Assembly (NCBI RefSeq): GCF_000715015.1
Contig: NZ_JMIW01000007.1
Coordinates: 62,001-126,000, forward strand
DNA from: Erythrobacter longus
GTDB taxonomy: Bacteria; Pseudomonadota; Alphaproteobacteria; Sphingomonadales; Sphingomonadaceae
Length of the DNA: 64,000 bases
Direction of reading: 5' to 3'
Each line of letters opens with the position of its first letter. Within the stretch, counting starts at the first letter, position 1. Positions 1 through 8,007 of the stretch are shown piece after piece. Made by a program: the position numbers and the translations under genes. Below the pieces are notes generated by a model. That model was not told where the DNA came from. It did no database searches and saw only the letters and a list, made by a program, of their open reading frames with translations.

Positions 1-1
1 A

Positions 2-100
2 CGCCCGGAAGACGGCGCCATGAAGCACATCGCTTTCATCAAAGACCCCGATGGTTACTGGGTCGAAATCCTCAGCGCAAAGATGATGGCGGGGCTCTGA
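2..100 (+). CDS. gloA: Lactoylglutathione lyase (glyoxalase I), C-terminal end only
   Basis: The last 32 codons of a gene that enters from the left edge, ending in TGA at 98-100. The peptide includes [18 protein letters not shown], the conserved final strand of glyoxalase I of the VOC superfamily; the Glu in WVEI is the metal-ligand and catalytic Glu of this family. The enzyme converts the glutathione hemithioacetal of methylglyoxal to S-lactoylglutathione in the cytosol. Only the end is visible, so length, start and promoter cannot be judged. It converges with the minus-strand protease gene 16 bases further on. A different VOC enzyme is possible, but the C-terminal signature is very typical of GloA. 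Confidence 0.85.
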   Translation, partial: RPEDGAMKHIAFIKDPDGYWVEILSAKMMAGL

Positions 101-115
101 AGCCCGAACGTCTGC

Positions 116-1828
116 CTAGCCGGCGGTTTGCGCCTTCAGGTACGCAAGAGCCCCCTCCAGCTGTTCATCGCGGCCAGCCACTATTGCGGCAATCGTTGGC
201 TTGACCATGACATCAGGCACGATCCCGACCCGTTGAGTTGGGGTAAGGTCAGGGTAGTACACCCCGATCCCTGAAAACCGCATCCCTGCACCATCGGGCA
301 AGGGGTAACTCGACACATTTCCATCCGCGCCAGCAGTGGTGCTGCCCACGATTGTTACACCACCAGCCCGGTAAGCCATCGCATGATACTCAGGCGAGCT
401 TACTGTTGCAGCATTAACGATCGCGACGACTGGCACGGTTAGGCGCTGGCCATCGGGATCGGGATTGAGCGTCATTGTCTGCCCCCAGACAAACTGACCC
501 GGCGTCGCCACGTCAGCGCGTGTGAAAACCGCAAATTCGGTGGGTTCATCAACCAGATATTGACCCAGCGCAAAGACCAGAAAATCACTCACATAACCGC
601 GCATATCCAGCACCAGCCCTGTGCCAGCATTGGCAGCTTCAACCAGTTCAGGCAGCTGGTCACGCTTTAGCTGGTCGAACTTCACATAAGTGACCGTGTC
701 CTCAAGCTTTTGAATTGTCTCGCCTGCGCGGCCAAAATCGGGGCTGGCGGAGGCCCCTTGCGCGGTCCAGTCAACTGCGACATCGAATGCCTCTTCCCCA
801 CGCGTGGCCGTAATCTGGCGAGTTGCGCAAACACCGCGAGCCAATGTTGCGGCCAGCATTCGCTCGCGCCACGCAGAGTTTGAGGCAGCGATCATTGCGC
901 CGTACTCTTGCGCCAGATCCACGACTTCGACGCCATCAAGCTTTGTCACGACATCACCGGGGCGCAGCTGTTCGTGACCCTCAATGCCTCGGCCGTCGAG
1001 CACCAGCTTCCCTTCGACAAATTGCCAGCCGTGAGGTGACATACATTCACCTATCGGCGAGCCAGCCTTTCGATACGCTGCAATATTGACGTGGCCATCG
1101 TCGGACTCGGCGGCAAAGCGCAGCCGGGCACGTTGCCTGTCTTCGGGGGTTTCTGCGGTCAAGAACTCATCAAGCGCTCCCTCCAGCAAGGCGTGCGGAT
1201 CGGTGTCCATCACATCGCGATAGGGGAACCAATAGCGCAGCAAATTCCACTGCCGTGCAAGCGTCAAAAGGTGCATCGCCTCATCGTCCACACGGCTGGT
1301 GTTCGAATAATCCGGCTCGTTAGAGAATAGAGGGTTGCCAATGACCGGCGCCGTTTGGACGAAGAAATTCCCTGCCGCAGCGCTGCGGTTATTGAAGACT
1401 GCCTTTACCCGAAGAGCGAGGGCTTCTGGAAGGGTTGCGATCCAGGCGTTGGTCGGCCGAACAATGGCGATCTGGTCCGCACTCGGCATGGCATCATCGG
1501 CGCAAGGGTCGCATGGCTCCCCGTAACCAATCGCATCCAGCCAGGCCGCGATCACTGCGTCAGCGTCTTCCAGAGATCCAGCGCTTGCCACTTGAGGGTA
1601 AAGCTCAAAGAAGGCCTTATCCATCGGCATGAGGCCATCGCGCGCATCGTTGTGATGGTATTTCACAAAACCCCAGACCGCGATCAGGCGCGCAATCGCT
1701 TCCGCGTTTCGAGGCTCCTGATCCGCGCTGTGCGATGTCCCGGCATCCTTAGCCAATACCGTGGCAGGAGCGACCAGAACCGCCACAGCTGCCGCCAGAC
1801 TACCGGCCAGTTTCAAATGTGATTTCAT
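116..1828 (-). CDS. Exported S41-family peptidase (C-terminal processing protease-like)
   Basis: A 570-residue protein with an N-terminal hydrophobic signal segment ending near TVLAKDAG, so it is probably periplasmic. A PDZ-like stretch (PGDVVTKLDGVEVVDL) lies at about residues 290-310. The C-terminal third resembles the S41 core: a FDQL strand, LVLDMRG, then AIVNAATVSSPEY near residues 470-483, in the place where S41 enzymes carry the nucleophilic Ser. The active-site stretch is not canonical, so activity is likely but not proven. I chose the ATG at 1828 rather than the GTG at 1837: the GGAG at the ribosome site overlaps a GTG start but sits nine bases before this ATG. The gene stands alone and converges with gloA; substrates are unknown. 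Confidence 0.8.
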   Translation of the reverse strand: MKSHLKLAGSLAAAVAVLVAPATVLAKDAGTSHSADQEPRNAEAIARLIAVWGFVKYHHNDARDGLMPMDKAFFELYPQVASAGSLEDADAVIAAWLDAIGYGEPCDPCADDAMPSADQIAIVRPTNAWIATLPEALALRVKAVFNNRSAAAGNFFVQTAPVIGNPLFSNEPDYSNTSRVDDEAMHLLTLARQWNLLRYWFPYRDVMDTDPHALLEGALDEFLTAETPEDRQRARLRFAAESDDGHVNIAAYRKAGSPIGECMSPHGWQFVEGKLVLDGRGIEGHEQLRPGDVVTKLDGVEVVDLAQEYGAMIAASNSAWRERMLAATLARGVCATRQITATRGEEAFDVAVDWTAQGASASPDFGRAGETIQKLEDTVTYVKFDQLKRDQLPELVEAANAGTGLVLDMRGYVSDFLVFALGQYLVDEPTEFAVFTRADVATPGQFVWGQTMTLNPDPDGQRLTVPVVAIVNAATVSSPEYHAMAYRAGGVTIVGSTTAGADGNVSSYPLPDGAGMRFSGIGVYYPDLTPTQRVGIVPDVMVKPTIAAIVAGRDEQLEGALAYLKAQTAG

Positions 1829-1887
1829 CGCGTTCACTCCACCATTTCCCGCTTTGATCGGGTGAGGCTAGGCCTCGCAGATGAACC

Positions 1888-2637
1888 TTAGCTGTCTTGT
1901 GATTGGCCTGTCTGACAGTCACCGCGAACCGGGCATCCCTCGCCCAAGGAACAGCGCAGCGCTCGCGGTCGGCAATAAGTCTGACCCAGTTTTTTGAGCA
2001 GCAAATGGTGCTCATCCATATCCGCAGCCGACCATTCGGGCGGCACAATTGGCATCAACGCATCATAGGTTTTCGCTGTATCAGCCTTTGCGGGGACCAG
2101 CCCCATACGCTGCATAATCCGGCGGTGGTGGCCATCGATCACCATGGCTTTGCGGTCAAAACTGCTAGCGTTCATCACGCCTGCGGAGTTCTTGCGCGCA
2201 ACGCCGGGGAGGGTTTCAAGCCACGCCATCGCTTCTTGCAAAGGCAGGTTGGAGAGGTGGCTGAGTGTAACGCTGCCCCGCTCGGCAATGATTGCCTGCA
2301 AGCACGCCTTCAGCCTTTTGGCCGCCACGCTGGGGAAGCTCTGGCGCTGAAGTCGATCTTCGAGCGCCTTCTCCGGCAATTCAGCCACCGCCTCCCAAGA
2401 GCCGAACTCCGCAAGAAGCCCATCAGTAGAAGCGTTGGAGGCCGCTGTCTTGGTCTGCGCACCGATCACCCCATGGACCAGCACCCACTCAGGGCTGCGG
2501 CGTTTGTTGGGTGGGCGGATAATCCGGCCAAAGCGAGCAATCAGCGCCGCCTGGCTCCGCCGCAGAATATCGGTCCGATGATCGCCGCCCAGGTCCAATT
2601 GCATGGCACCACAATGCGACGCGGGCCGGCCCTTCAC
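1888..2637 (-). CDS. Endonuclease III-like HhH-GPD DNA glycosylase with Fe-S cluster
   Basis: A 249-residue base-excision repair enzyme of the endonuclease III superfamily. The helix-hairpin-helix LPGVARK (residues 143-149) carries the expected catalytic Lys149, and Asp168 in MVIDGHH matches the catalytic Asp of Nth. Four cysteines (222, 229, 235, 241) form a C-terminal cluster motif with spacing C-x6-C-x5-C-x5-C. Classical Nth has C-x6-C-x2-C-x5-C, so the middle gap is three residues longer. This suggests a divergent Nth/MutY-family subtype rather than the housekeeping Nth. It could remove oxidised or otherwise damaged bases; specificity cannot be read from sequence. The start is uncertain: Met12 is an alternative. 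It lies between the S41 protease and a small membrane protein, all on the minus strand. Confidence 0.8.
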   Translation of the reverse strand: MKGRPASHCGAMQLDLGGDHRTDILRRSQAALIARFGRIIRPPNKRRSPEWVLVHGVIGAQTKTAASNASTDGLLAEFGSWEAVAELPEKALEDRLQRQSFPSVAAKRLKACLQAIIAERGSVTLSHLSNLPLQEAMAWLETLPGVARKNSAGVMNASSFDRKAMVIDGHHRRIMQRMGLVPAKADTAKTYDALMPIVPPEWSAADMDEHHLLLKKLGQTYCRPRALRCSLGEGCPVRGDCQTGQSQDS

Positions 2638-2685
2638 AAGTCGAATTTATGGGGCATTCCACACCAGATCAGAAGGCGAGATGCT

Positions 2686-2880
2686 TCAAGTCTTGTTGAC
2701 GCCCGGAATCTGCTTGGCGACGAACCATGAAATCGGCACCGACAGCACAAAGGCACCAATTGCGGCGAACAGGATTGGCTGCGACGTCGATTGCATATCC
2801 ATTGTCAGCACGGCGATAACCGCAACTCCCATCAAAGTGGTCGCGATGACTGGAAACAAAATAGCGGCAACTTTCAACAT
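2686..2880 (-). CDS. Small two-helix membrane protein (often misnamed CTP synthetase)
   Basis: A 64-residue protein made of two hydrophobic helices (about residues 4-27 and 34-55) joined by a short polar turn, ending in a basic tail. Tiny alphaproteobacterial proteins of this shape (MLKVAAILFPVIATTLMG) are frequently labelled CTP synthetase in databases; that label is not supported, because CTP synthase is a soluble enzyme of about 540 residues. It is probably an inner-membrane protein of unknown role. The start has a good ribosome site (AAAGGA) about eight bases upstream. It has its own upstream gap from the YceI gene and may be monocistronic. Confidence 0.7.
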   Translation of the reverse strand: MLKVAAILFPVIATTLMGVAVIAVLTMDMQSTSQPILFAAIGAFVLSVPISWFVAKQIPGVNKT

Positions 2881-2977
2881 TGTCGGTCCTTTCTATGCAA
2901 GCATTGGAAAGGCCTATGGCAAGATCAAAGCAGCCGATAATTGATCCACCTCAATTCAAACGAATTAGCCGCTTGGC

Positions 2978-3595
2978 CTAGCGCTCAAAGGCAATCGAGA
3001 ATGTGACGGGCACCGCGGGCGTGATGGATGCAAGCCCGGCGAGCTCCTGCAATTGTGCCAATTCATCGGTGAGTTCAAACCGGCCTGCATCGATGATCAC
3101 CGGCTTGTCGGTCACCGCGATAATTCGGTCGGCCCCTGCGCGCGTCACGCTGACTTCAGCCTGAAAGGGTGCCTCAACACCGGCAAGTGAGAGCGTGCCA
3201 TCCAGAGTGGTGTCCGCGCTTTCGCCCACGCCCAGCGCCTCAAAAGCGGCGGGATCAATTTGGGCGGTGACCGTCGCCTTAGGGTTGTTGGCAACTACAA
3301 AGAAGATATCGCGCATACGCTCATCGCGAATGTCGACGCCCGTTGAAACCGAAGCAAGGTCAATCTCAATCGTAGCGGCGCCTTCTCCGCTTACCGAACC
3401 TGTGACCGTTTCAAAGGTATTTGCCTCGGCAATTTCGCCCGCTTTGATCGAAACATAGGAAAGCTCGGACGCGTCGGTATCGACGGTCCATTGCGTCCCC
3501 GTAACCGATGGCGCTTCGACGGGGCCTTGCGAACATGCAATGACCGCAAACGTGGCGACAACTGCGAGGCTGGCTTTCAGGTAAAAGCGGGGCAT
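2978..3595 (-). CDS. YceI-family lipoprotein
   Basis: A 205-residue protein. The N-terminus MPRFYLKASLAVVATFAVIAC ends in a lipobox-like VIAC with Cys21, so a lipidated periplasmic protein is likely. The rest is a YceI-type lipocalin-like beta-barrel: WTVDTDASELSYVSIKAG opens the domain, RDERMRDIFFVV and a DGTLSLAGV strand follow, and the end is VPVTFSIAFER. In related alphaproteobacterial proteins this domain binds isoprenoid-type lipids; the ligand here is unknown. The ribosome site AAGGA precedes the ATG at 3595. The gene lies downstream of guaA on the same strand with about 100 bases between, so co-transcription is possible but not evident. Confidence 0.85.
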   Translation of the reverse strand: MPRFYLKASLAVVATFAVIACSQGPVEAPSVTGTQWTVDTDASELSYVSIKAGEIAEANTFETVTGSVSGEGAATIEIDLASVSTGVDIRDERMRDIFFVVANNPKATVTAQIDPAAFEALGVGESADTTLDGTLSLAGVEAPFQAEVSVTRAGADRIIAVTDKPVIIDAGRFELTDELAQLQELAGLASITPAVPVTFSIAFER

Positions 3596-3695
3596 GGGAT
3601 CGGTCCTTCAAGTTCTAGATTGTTGAACGCTCATTTAGCAAGTTTACGGCAATCACCAACCACTCAAGGCTGCGAGAATACTCGATTGTGCAGAT

Positions 3696-5270
3696 TTACT
3701 CCCATTCAATCGTGCCGGGCGGCTTTGACGTATAGTCATAGACCACCCGGTTGATGCCTTGGACTTCATTGACGATGCGCGTTGCGACCCCTGTCAGGAA
3801 GCTCGCGTCAAACGGATAGACATCGGCCGTCATCCCGTCTGTGCTGGTGACCGCGCGAAGGCCGCAGACGCTGTCATAGGTGCGGCCATCGCCCATCACG
3901 CCAACCGTCTTGACCGGGAGCAACACAGCAAAGGCCTGCCAGATCGCGTCATAGAGGCCAGCTTTGCGGATCTCTTCGAGGTAGATCGCGTCGGCTTTGC
4001 GCAGGATGTCGCAGCGTTCCTTGGTAACTTCGCCCGGAATGCGGATCGCTAGTCCAGGGCCAGGGAAAGGATGGCGCCCGACAAACGCTTCGGGAAGGCC
4101 CAGTTCACGGCCCAGATCGCGCACTTCGTCTTTGAAAAGCTCGCGCAAGGGCTCGACCAATTGCATATTCATGCGCTCTGGAAGGCCGCCGACATTGTGG
4201 TGGCTCTTGATCGTAACGCTTGGCCCGCCGGTGAAGCTGACGCTTTCGATCACATCGGGATAGAGCGTGCCTTGCGCGAGGAAATCCGCGCCGCCGACTT
4301 GTCTAGCTTCTGCCTCGAACAGATCGATGAAGGCACCGCCGATAAATTTGCGCTTTTTCTCTGGATCAGTGACGCCAGCAAGGCCAGCGAGGAACGTTTC
4401 TTCTGCATCCACGGCGACCAGCGGAATGTTGTAATGGTCGCGGAAGAGCGAGACAACTTGCTCTGTTTCGTTGAGCCGCATGAGGCCGTGATCGACATAG
4501 ACGCAGGTGAGCTGGTCACCGATCGCTTCATGGATCAGGACCGCTGCGACTGCTGAATCAACACCGCCCGAAAGCCCGCAGATGACGCGGCCAGAACCGA
4601 CCTGTGCGCGGATTTCCTCGATCTTGGTCTTGCGGAACTCTGCCATGGTCCAATCGCCAGTGAGGCCGCAGACGTGGCGCACGAAATTGGCGAGCAGCTT
4701 GCCACCGTCGGGCGTGTGGACGACTTCGGGGTGGAACTGTGTGCCGTAGAACTTGCGTTTCTCATCTGCGATCACCGCAAATGGCGCGCCATCTGAGATT
4801 GCGACAATTTCAAATCCGGGGGCAAACTGCGTGACCTTGTCACCGTGGCTCATCCAGACCTGATGGCGCTCGCCCTCTTTCCAGAGCCCGTCGAACAGCG
4901 CGCATTCTTGGGTGACTGTCAGGTAAGCGCGGCCAAATTCGCCGCCTTCTCCCGTTTCGTGTCCCGGCCGCACTTCGCCGCCCAATTGCTGGCTCATCAC
5001 CTGTTGGCCATAACAAATGCCAAGGATCGGTACGCCCGCTTCAAAGAAGCTTTGGGGTACGCGGGGACTGCCATCGTCGCACACGCTTGCCGGGCCGCCT
5101 GAAAGGATAATGCCTTTAGGGTTCAAGCGGCGAAATGCCTCTTCGGCCATGGTGAAGGGTGCGATTTCGGAATAAACGCCCGCCTCGCGCACACGGCGCG
5201 CGATAAGCTGGGTCACCTGGCTGCCGAAATCGACGATGAGGATCGAATCTGGGAGATGCTCTTTTTCCAT
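3696..5270 (-). CDS. guaA: GMP synthase (glutamine-hydrolysing)
   Basis: A 524-residue enzyme that converts XMP, ATP and glutamine to GMP in purine synthesis. The N-terminal class I glutamine amidotransferase domain has the nucleophile Cys86 in LGICYGQQ and the His-Glu pair in FHPEV. The ATP pyrophosphatase domain has the P-loop [10 protein letters not shown] around residues 233-242. The C-terminal dimerisation domain ends in the classical [13 protein letters not shown]. Length is normal for the family. The ATG at 5270 is preceded by only a weak ribosome site. The upstream region is a long gap without a clear gene, so guaA probably has its own promoter; I see no purine riboswitch. The identification is secure. 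Confidence 0.98.
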   Translation of the reverse strand: MEKEHLPDSILIVDFGSQVTQLIARRVREAGVYSEIAPFTMAEEAFRRLNPKGIILSGGPASVCDDGSPRVPQSFFEAGVPILGICYGQQVMSQQLGGEVRPGHETGEGGEFGRAYLTVTQECALFDGLWKEGERHQVWMSHGDKVTQFAPGFEIVAISDGAPFAVIADEKRKFYGTQFHPEVVHTPDGGKLLANFVRHVCGLTGDWTMAEFRKTKIEEIRAQVGSGRVICGLSGGVDSAVAAVLIHEAIGDQLTCVYVDHGLMRLNETEQVVSLFRDHYNIPLVAVDAEETFLAGLAGVTDPEKKRKFIGGAFIDLFEAEARQVGGADFLAQGTLYPDVIESVSFTGGPSVTIKSHHNVGGLPERMNMQLVEPLRELFKDEVRDLGRELGLPEAFVGRHPFPGPGLAIRIPGEVTKERCDILRKADAIYLEEIRKAGLYDAIWQAFAVLLPVKTVGVMGDGRTYDSVCGLRAVTSTDGMTADVYPFDASFLTGVATRIVNEVQGINRVVYDYTSKPPGTIEWE

Positions 5271-6149
5271 GCGCGCACCCGTTACGGCAGCGCAGCGCTC
5301 ACTGTCCAGCGCACTATAGGTGCAATACCAATCCTATTGCGTAAATAGGGGCCACAACCCCGCCGATGTCGCCGGATCTGAGCACCAAGGGAATGGTGAG
5401 AATTTCGAAACAACCTCAGGCGCTTACAAGAGCGCGCAAAAACTTGCTGCACTGCGGTAGATTTCAGAAATGAATGCGAGGAGTGGCGTTTTTCTGAGGA
5501 GAAAATTTGCTGCATCGCAGCGTAAGCCCATTGCAAGCGCCCCAGACTAGTTGCATATTTTGCATCTTATCTACAGGTTTTAGCATTTGAGTTTCGTGCA
5601 ATCGAACGCCAGATAGGGCCCAACGCCGCGCCGCCAGCCCCCTCTCTCCAAGCTGGCCCGGCGCAAACGATGGGTCGTCAAGTTTCCCCGACCTCGACCC
5701 ATCTAAACTGCCTGCCGCAAGTCGGTAGCCTTTATGAGAGTGGTTTGTGACGGGCCCGGTGACTTCCAGCACCTTGCCACAAAACGTCCAAATCCCTCAG
5801 CAGCGTTCCCCTACGCTGTGGCTGCCGCCCCGCTGATTGGCTCTGACCTGGTGGCGCTTTTTATAGCGCCGGGATCGCAGGTCCGATGTTCGACACGGTA
5901 AGCGCTTAGCGGCTAGCGCAGCTAGCGAGACGCGGCCACCACTCTCCCTCCCTCCCAATGGTGGCCGCGTCTCAAAACTGTCGGGGACACCCCCTCTCCC
6001 GGAGCGCTGTATTCGATCGGGCTGTGACCGAGAAAATCTATCACACTGTATAGGTATTTGCGCAGGGGGCGGTGTTACATTGTTTCTTACCACGCACTAT
6101 ATATTGCGCATTGGCGGAACCCCTCCCTCTCCAACCTCCGTCATAGGAA
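5271..6149. other. Long stretch without a convincing protein gene
   Basis: About 0.88 kb between guaA and the mini-gene at 6156. Open frames on the minus strand (about 84-102 codons) have no recognisable domain, poor starts and compositions rich in Arg, Ser and His, so I leave them out. What can be seen is structure: a short hairpin (GGCGCT, 6-base loop, AGCGCC) near 5855, the strong hairpin at 5927-5973 described separately, and C-rich pyrimidine tracts such as CCCCTCCCTCTCC just before 6139. It could hold one or more small RNA genes or be a decayed region. Confidence 0.5.
5927..5973 (+). ncRNA. Perfect 15-bp hairpin with CCUCC-containing loop (possible small RNA)
   Basis: The arms GAGACGCGGCCACCA (5927-5941) and TGGTGGCCGCGTCTC (5959-5973) are perfectly complementary. 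The 17-base loop on the plus strand is C-rich (CTCTCCCTCCCTCCCAA). It contains CCUCC, which would pair with Shine-Dalgarno sequences, as in several alphaproteobacterial small RNAs with anti-SD loops. No T-run follows on either strand, so this is not a simple intrinsic terminator. Whether it is transcribed, and in which direction, is not shown by the sequence. Confidence 0.4.
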
Positions 6150-6155
6150 ATGAAA

Positions 6156-6239
6156 ATGCGTAGCTTTGCTCAAAACGCGTTCGCAATGGTTGTCGCTCTC
6201 GCCGTAAGCGGTGCGACATTCAGTGCGCTTATCGTGTAA
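6156..6239 (+). CDS. 27-residue hydrophobic mini-protein
   Basis: A short open frame, ATG at 6156 to TAA at 6237-6239, coding MRSFAQNAFAMVVALAVSGA followed by TFSALIV. After a basic and polar start it is almost all hydrophobic, long enough for one membrane helix or a bare signal-like segment. AGGA at 6145-6148 sits seven bases before this ATG. The in-frame ATG at 6150 is too close to that site to be preferred. A possible TATATT-type -10 lies near 6110, and a terminator-like hairpin follows directly. It is isolated, with the convergent acyl-CoA ligase on the other strand. I do not recognise a family; it may be a real membrane microprotein or a leader peptide. Confidence 0.45.
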   Translation: MRSFAQNAFAMVVALAVSGATFSALIV

Positions 6240-6244
6240 ATGCT

Positions 6245-6283
6245 AAAAACCGGGTCGCTTCGCTTTGATGCGAGCGGCCCGGT
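6245..6283 (-). terminator. Intrinsic terminator for the acyl-CoA ligase gene
   Basis: The arms ACCGGGTCGCTTCGC and GCGAGCGGCCCGGT (6249-6283) form a GC-rich stem with one wobble pair and one bulge. Read on the minus strand the stem is followed by five T residues (AAAAA at 6245-6249 on the plus strand), 13 bases past the ligase stop codon. On the plus strand the same hairpin lies just after the mini-gene stop but lacks a T-run, so it would work weakly, if at all, in that direction. Confidence 0.75.
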
Positions 6284-6295
6284 GATTGGCAAAAG

Positions 6296-7864
6296 CTAGC
6301 TGTCCGCCAATGCCGCCTTTGCGGCTGCCATTTCCCTCAGCTCAGTTTTCAAGAGCTTGCCAATATGACTGCGCGGCATTTCATCAATCGCGTGCAGCGC
6401 TGAGAGGCGTTGCGTCTTGCCAAGCCTCGCGTTCACGCTGGCCAGAATTGCATCCACATCGCGCGGCTCATTGCCCAATACGACAAAGCCCACCGGCGTT
6501 TCCCCCCATGCCCTTGATGCGATGCCGACAACCGCCGCTTCGACAACGTCATCTTCATGCTCAAGCTGCGTCTCGAGATCGGTTGGATAGATGTTGAAGC
6601 CGCCCGAAATGATCATGTCCTTGGCGCGGCCAACCAGTTCAACAAAGCCATCTTCGTCAACCCGGCCAATGTCCCCCATGCGCATCCAGACGCCGCCCTG
6701 TGCATCGACATATTGCGCTTCGTTGGTTTTGTCCGGGCGGTTTTTATAGCCGCTCATCATGGTTTGAGAGCGGCCGATGAGATTGCCCGGCGTGCCCGCT
6801 GGCACCTCCTTGTCTTCGTCATCAAGCACCCGCATCTCGCTGCCCGGTGCGGGCCTGCCAACAGTATGAAGCTTGTCGGGGAATTCATGCGCTGGAAGAA
6901 GGCACACAACGCCGCCCTCGGTCATGGAGTATATCTCAACAAGACCGCCCGGCATCCGATCCAGCACCTCGCGCTTGAGCTCCGGTGAAAAGGGTGCAGA
7001 CGTGCAGTATTTGAGGATGAGCGATGACAAATCGTGTTCGTCAAAGGCGGGATAATCCATCAACCGCTGATACTGTACCGGCACCAGCATGGTGAGCGTC
7101 GTACGATCGCTTTGCGCATGCCCCAGCCATTGCCCGCAATCAAACTTGCCCATGACCCGCATCGTGCCTCCCGCCAGAAGCGCTGGCAGAAAACCCACCA
7201 TTGTGGTGTTGGAATAAAGCGGGGTCGAGGCGAGCGTTCTTACCGGGAACCCTGCCTCCAGATAAGAGAGCGCAGTCGAGGCAAATTGCAGCCAGCGCAT
7301 CTGGTGCGAATGGACGATCCCCTTGGGGATTCCGGTCGTGCCAGAGGAATAGATGATGTTGAACGGGTCGCCGGGGGCAGGCTCAAAATCGGGCGCGCGG
7401 CTTCCGGGAGGCGCCATCCAGCTATCAATATCCTCCAAAGGCACCCGGATCAGTTCTGACATGAAATCAGGGCCAAGCTCTGCCGCTTTGCCTGCATCGA
7501 TGAACAGGTGGCGTGCGCCTGAATCCCTGGCCATCCCCTCAAGCTGCTCGGGCGAAGCGCTGGTCGTAAGCGGCGCCGCAACCCCGCCCGCACGAACGGC
7601 GGCGAGGAATACGAGCGCATAGTTGACCGTACTTGTGCCAAGGATAGCAACCGATTGCCCCCGCGTTAGGCCCGTTTCGATCATGCGCGCAGCAAGGCGT
7701 TCAACCTCGCCAATCAGCTCTGCCCAAGCGACATCGCGCACGTCGTCGACCATCGCAATGGCGTCTGGCTGAATTTGCGACCATTTGCGCAAGACCTCCG
7801 GGAAGGAGCCAAATGGCCGGGCGAGTTCGGCCTTCATGGCCTCTTTTGCATCATTTGCGATCAT
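6296..7864 (-). CDS. Class I adenylate-forming acyl-CoA synthetase
   Basis: A 522-residue AMP-dependent synthetase/ligase that would activate a carboxylic acid as an acyl-adenylate and then make the CoA thioester. Family motifs appear in order: YSSGTTGIPKGIVHSH (P-loop-like A3, about residues 170-185), YSMTEGG (A5), MRMGDIGRVDEDGF (A7), GRAKDMIISGGFNIYP (A8 hinge) and the C-terminal SHIGKLLK with the catalytic Lys (A10). Length is typical. It resembles fatty-acid or long-chain acyl-CoA ligases, but substrate cannot be assigned. It is a single gene with its own terminator. The start ATG at 7864 has no strong ribosome site. Confidence 0.88.
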   Translation of the reverse strand: MIANDAKEAMKAELARPFGSFPEVLRKWSQIQPDAIAMVDDVRDVAWAELIGEVERLAARMIETGLTRGQSVAILGTSTVNYALVFLAAVRAGGVAAPLTTSASPEQLEGMARDSGARHLFIDAGKAAELGPDFMSELIRVPLEDIDSWMAPPGSRAPDFEPAPGDPFNIIYSSGTTGIPKGIVHSHQMRWLQFASTALSYLEAGFPVRTLASTPLYSNTTMVGFLPALLAGGTMRVMGKFDCGQWLGHAQSDRTTLTMLVPVQYQRLMDYPAFDEHDLSSLILKYCTSAPFSPELKREVLDRMPGGLVEIYSMTEGGVVCLLPAHEFPDKLHTVGRPAPGSEMRVLDDEDKEVPAGTPGNLIGRSQTMMSGYKNRPDKTNEAQYVDAQGGVWMRMGDIGRVDEDGFVELVGRAKDMIISGGFNIYPTDLETQLEHEDDVVEAAVVGIASRAWGETPVGFVVLGNEPRDVDAILASVNARLGKTQRLSALHAIDEMPRSHIGKLLKTELREMAAAKAALADS

Positions 7865-8007
7865 GGCGCTGAACCATACGGTTCATGGGCTTATCGACAA
7901 GAGGCGAAACGACACAAATCGCTCTGGTGGCCATTTCTTTACCCCTTTGGCACAAGTGTGCTGGGAATAAGGGCGCGTGACGGGCGTTCGGGCAAAAGGG
8001 AAGAACA

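Noticed and set aside
2686..2880. Calling the small membrane protein CTP synthetase
   Set aside because: It has 64 residues and two helices; none of the CTP synthase motifs are present. The label is a database artefact.
5282..6093. Minus-strand frames of about 84-102 codons in the gap beside guaA
   Set aside because: No conserved residues, odd composition, overlapping frames and weak starts; structure in the DNA is a better explanation.
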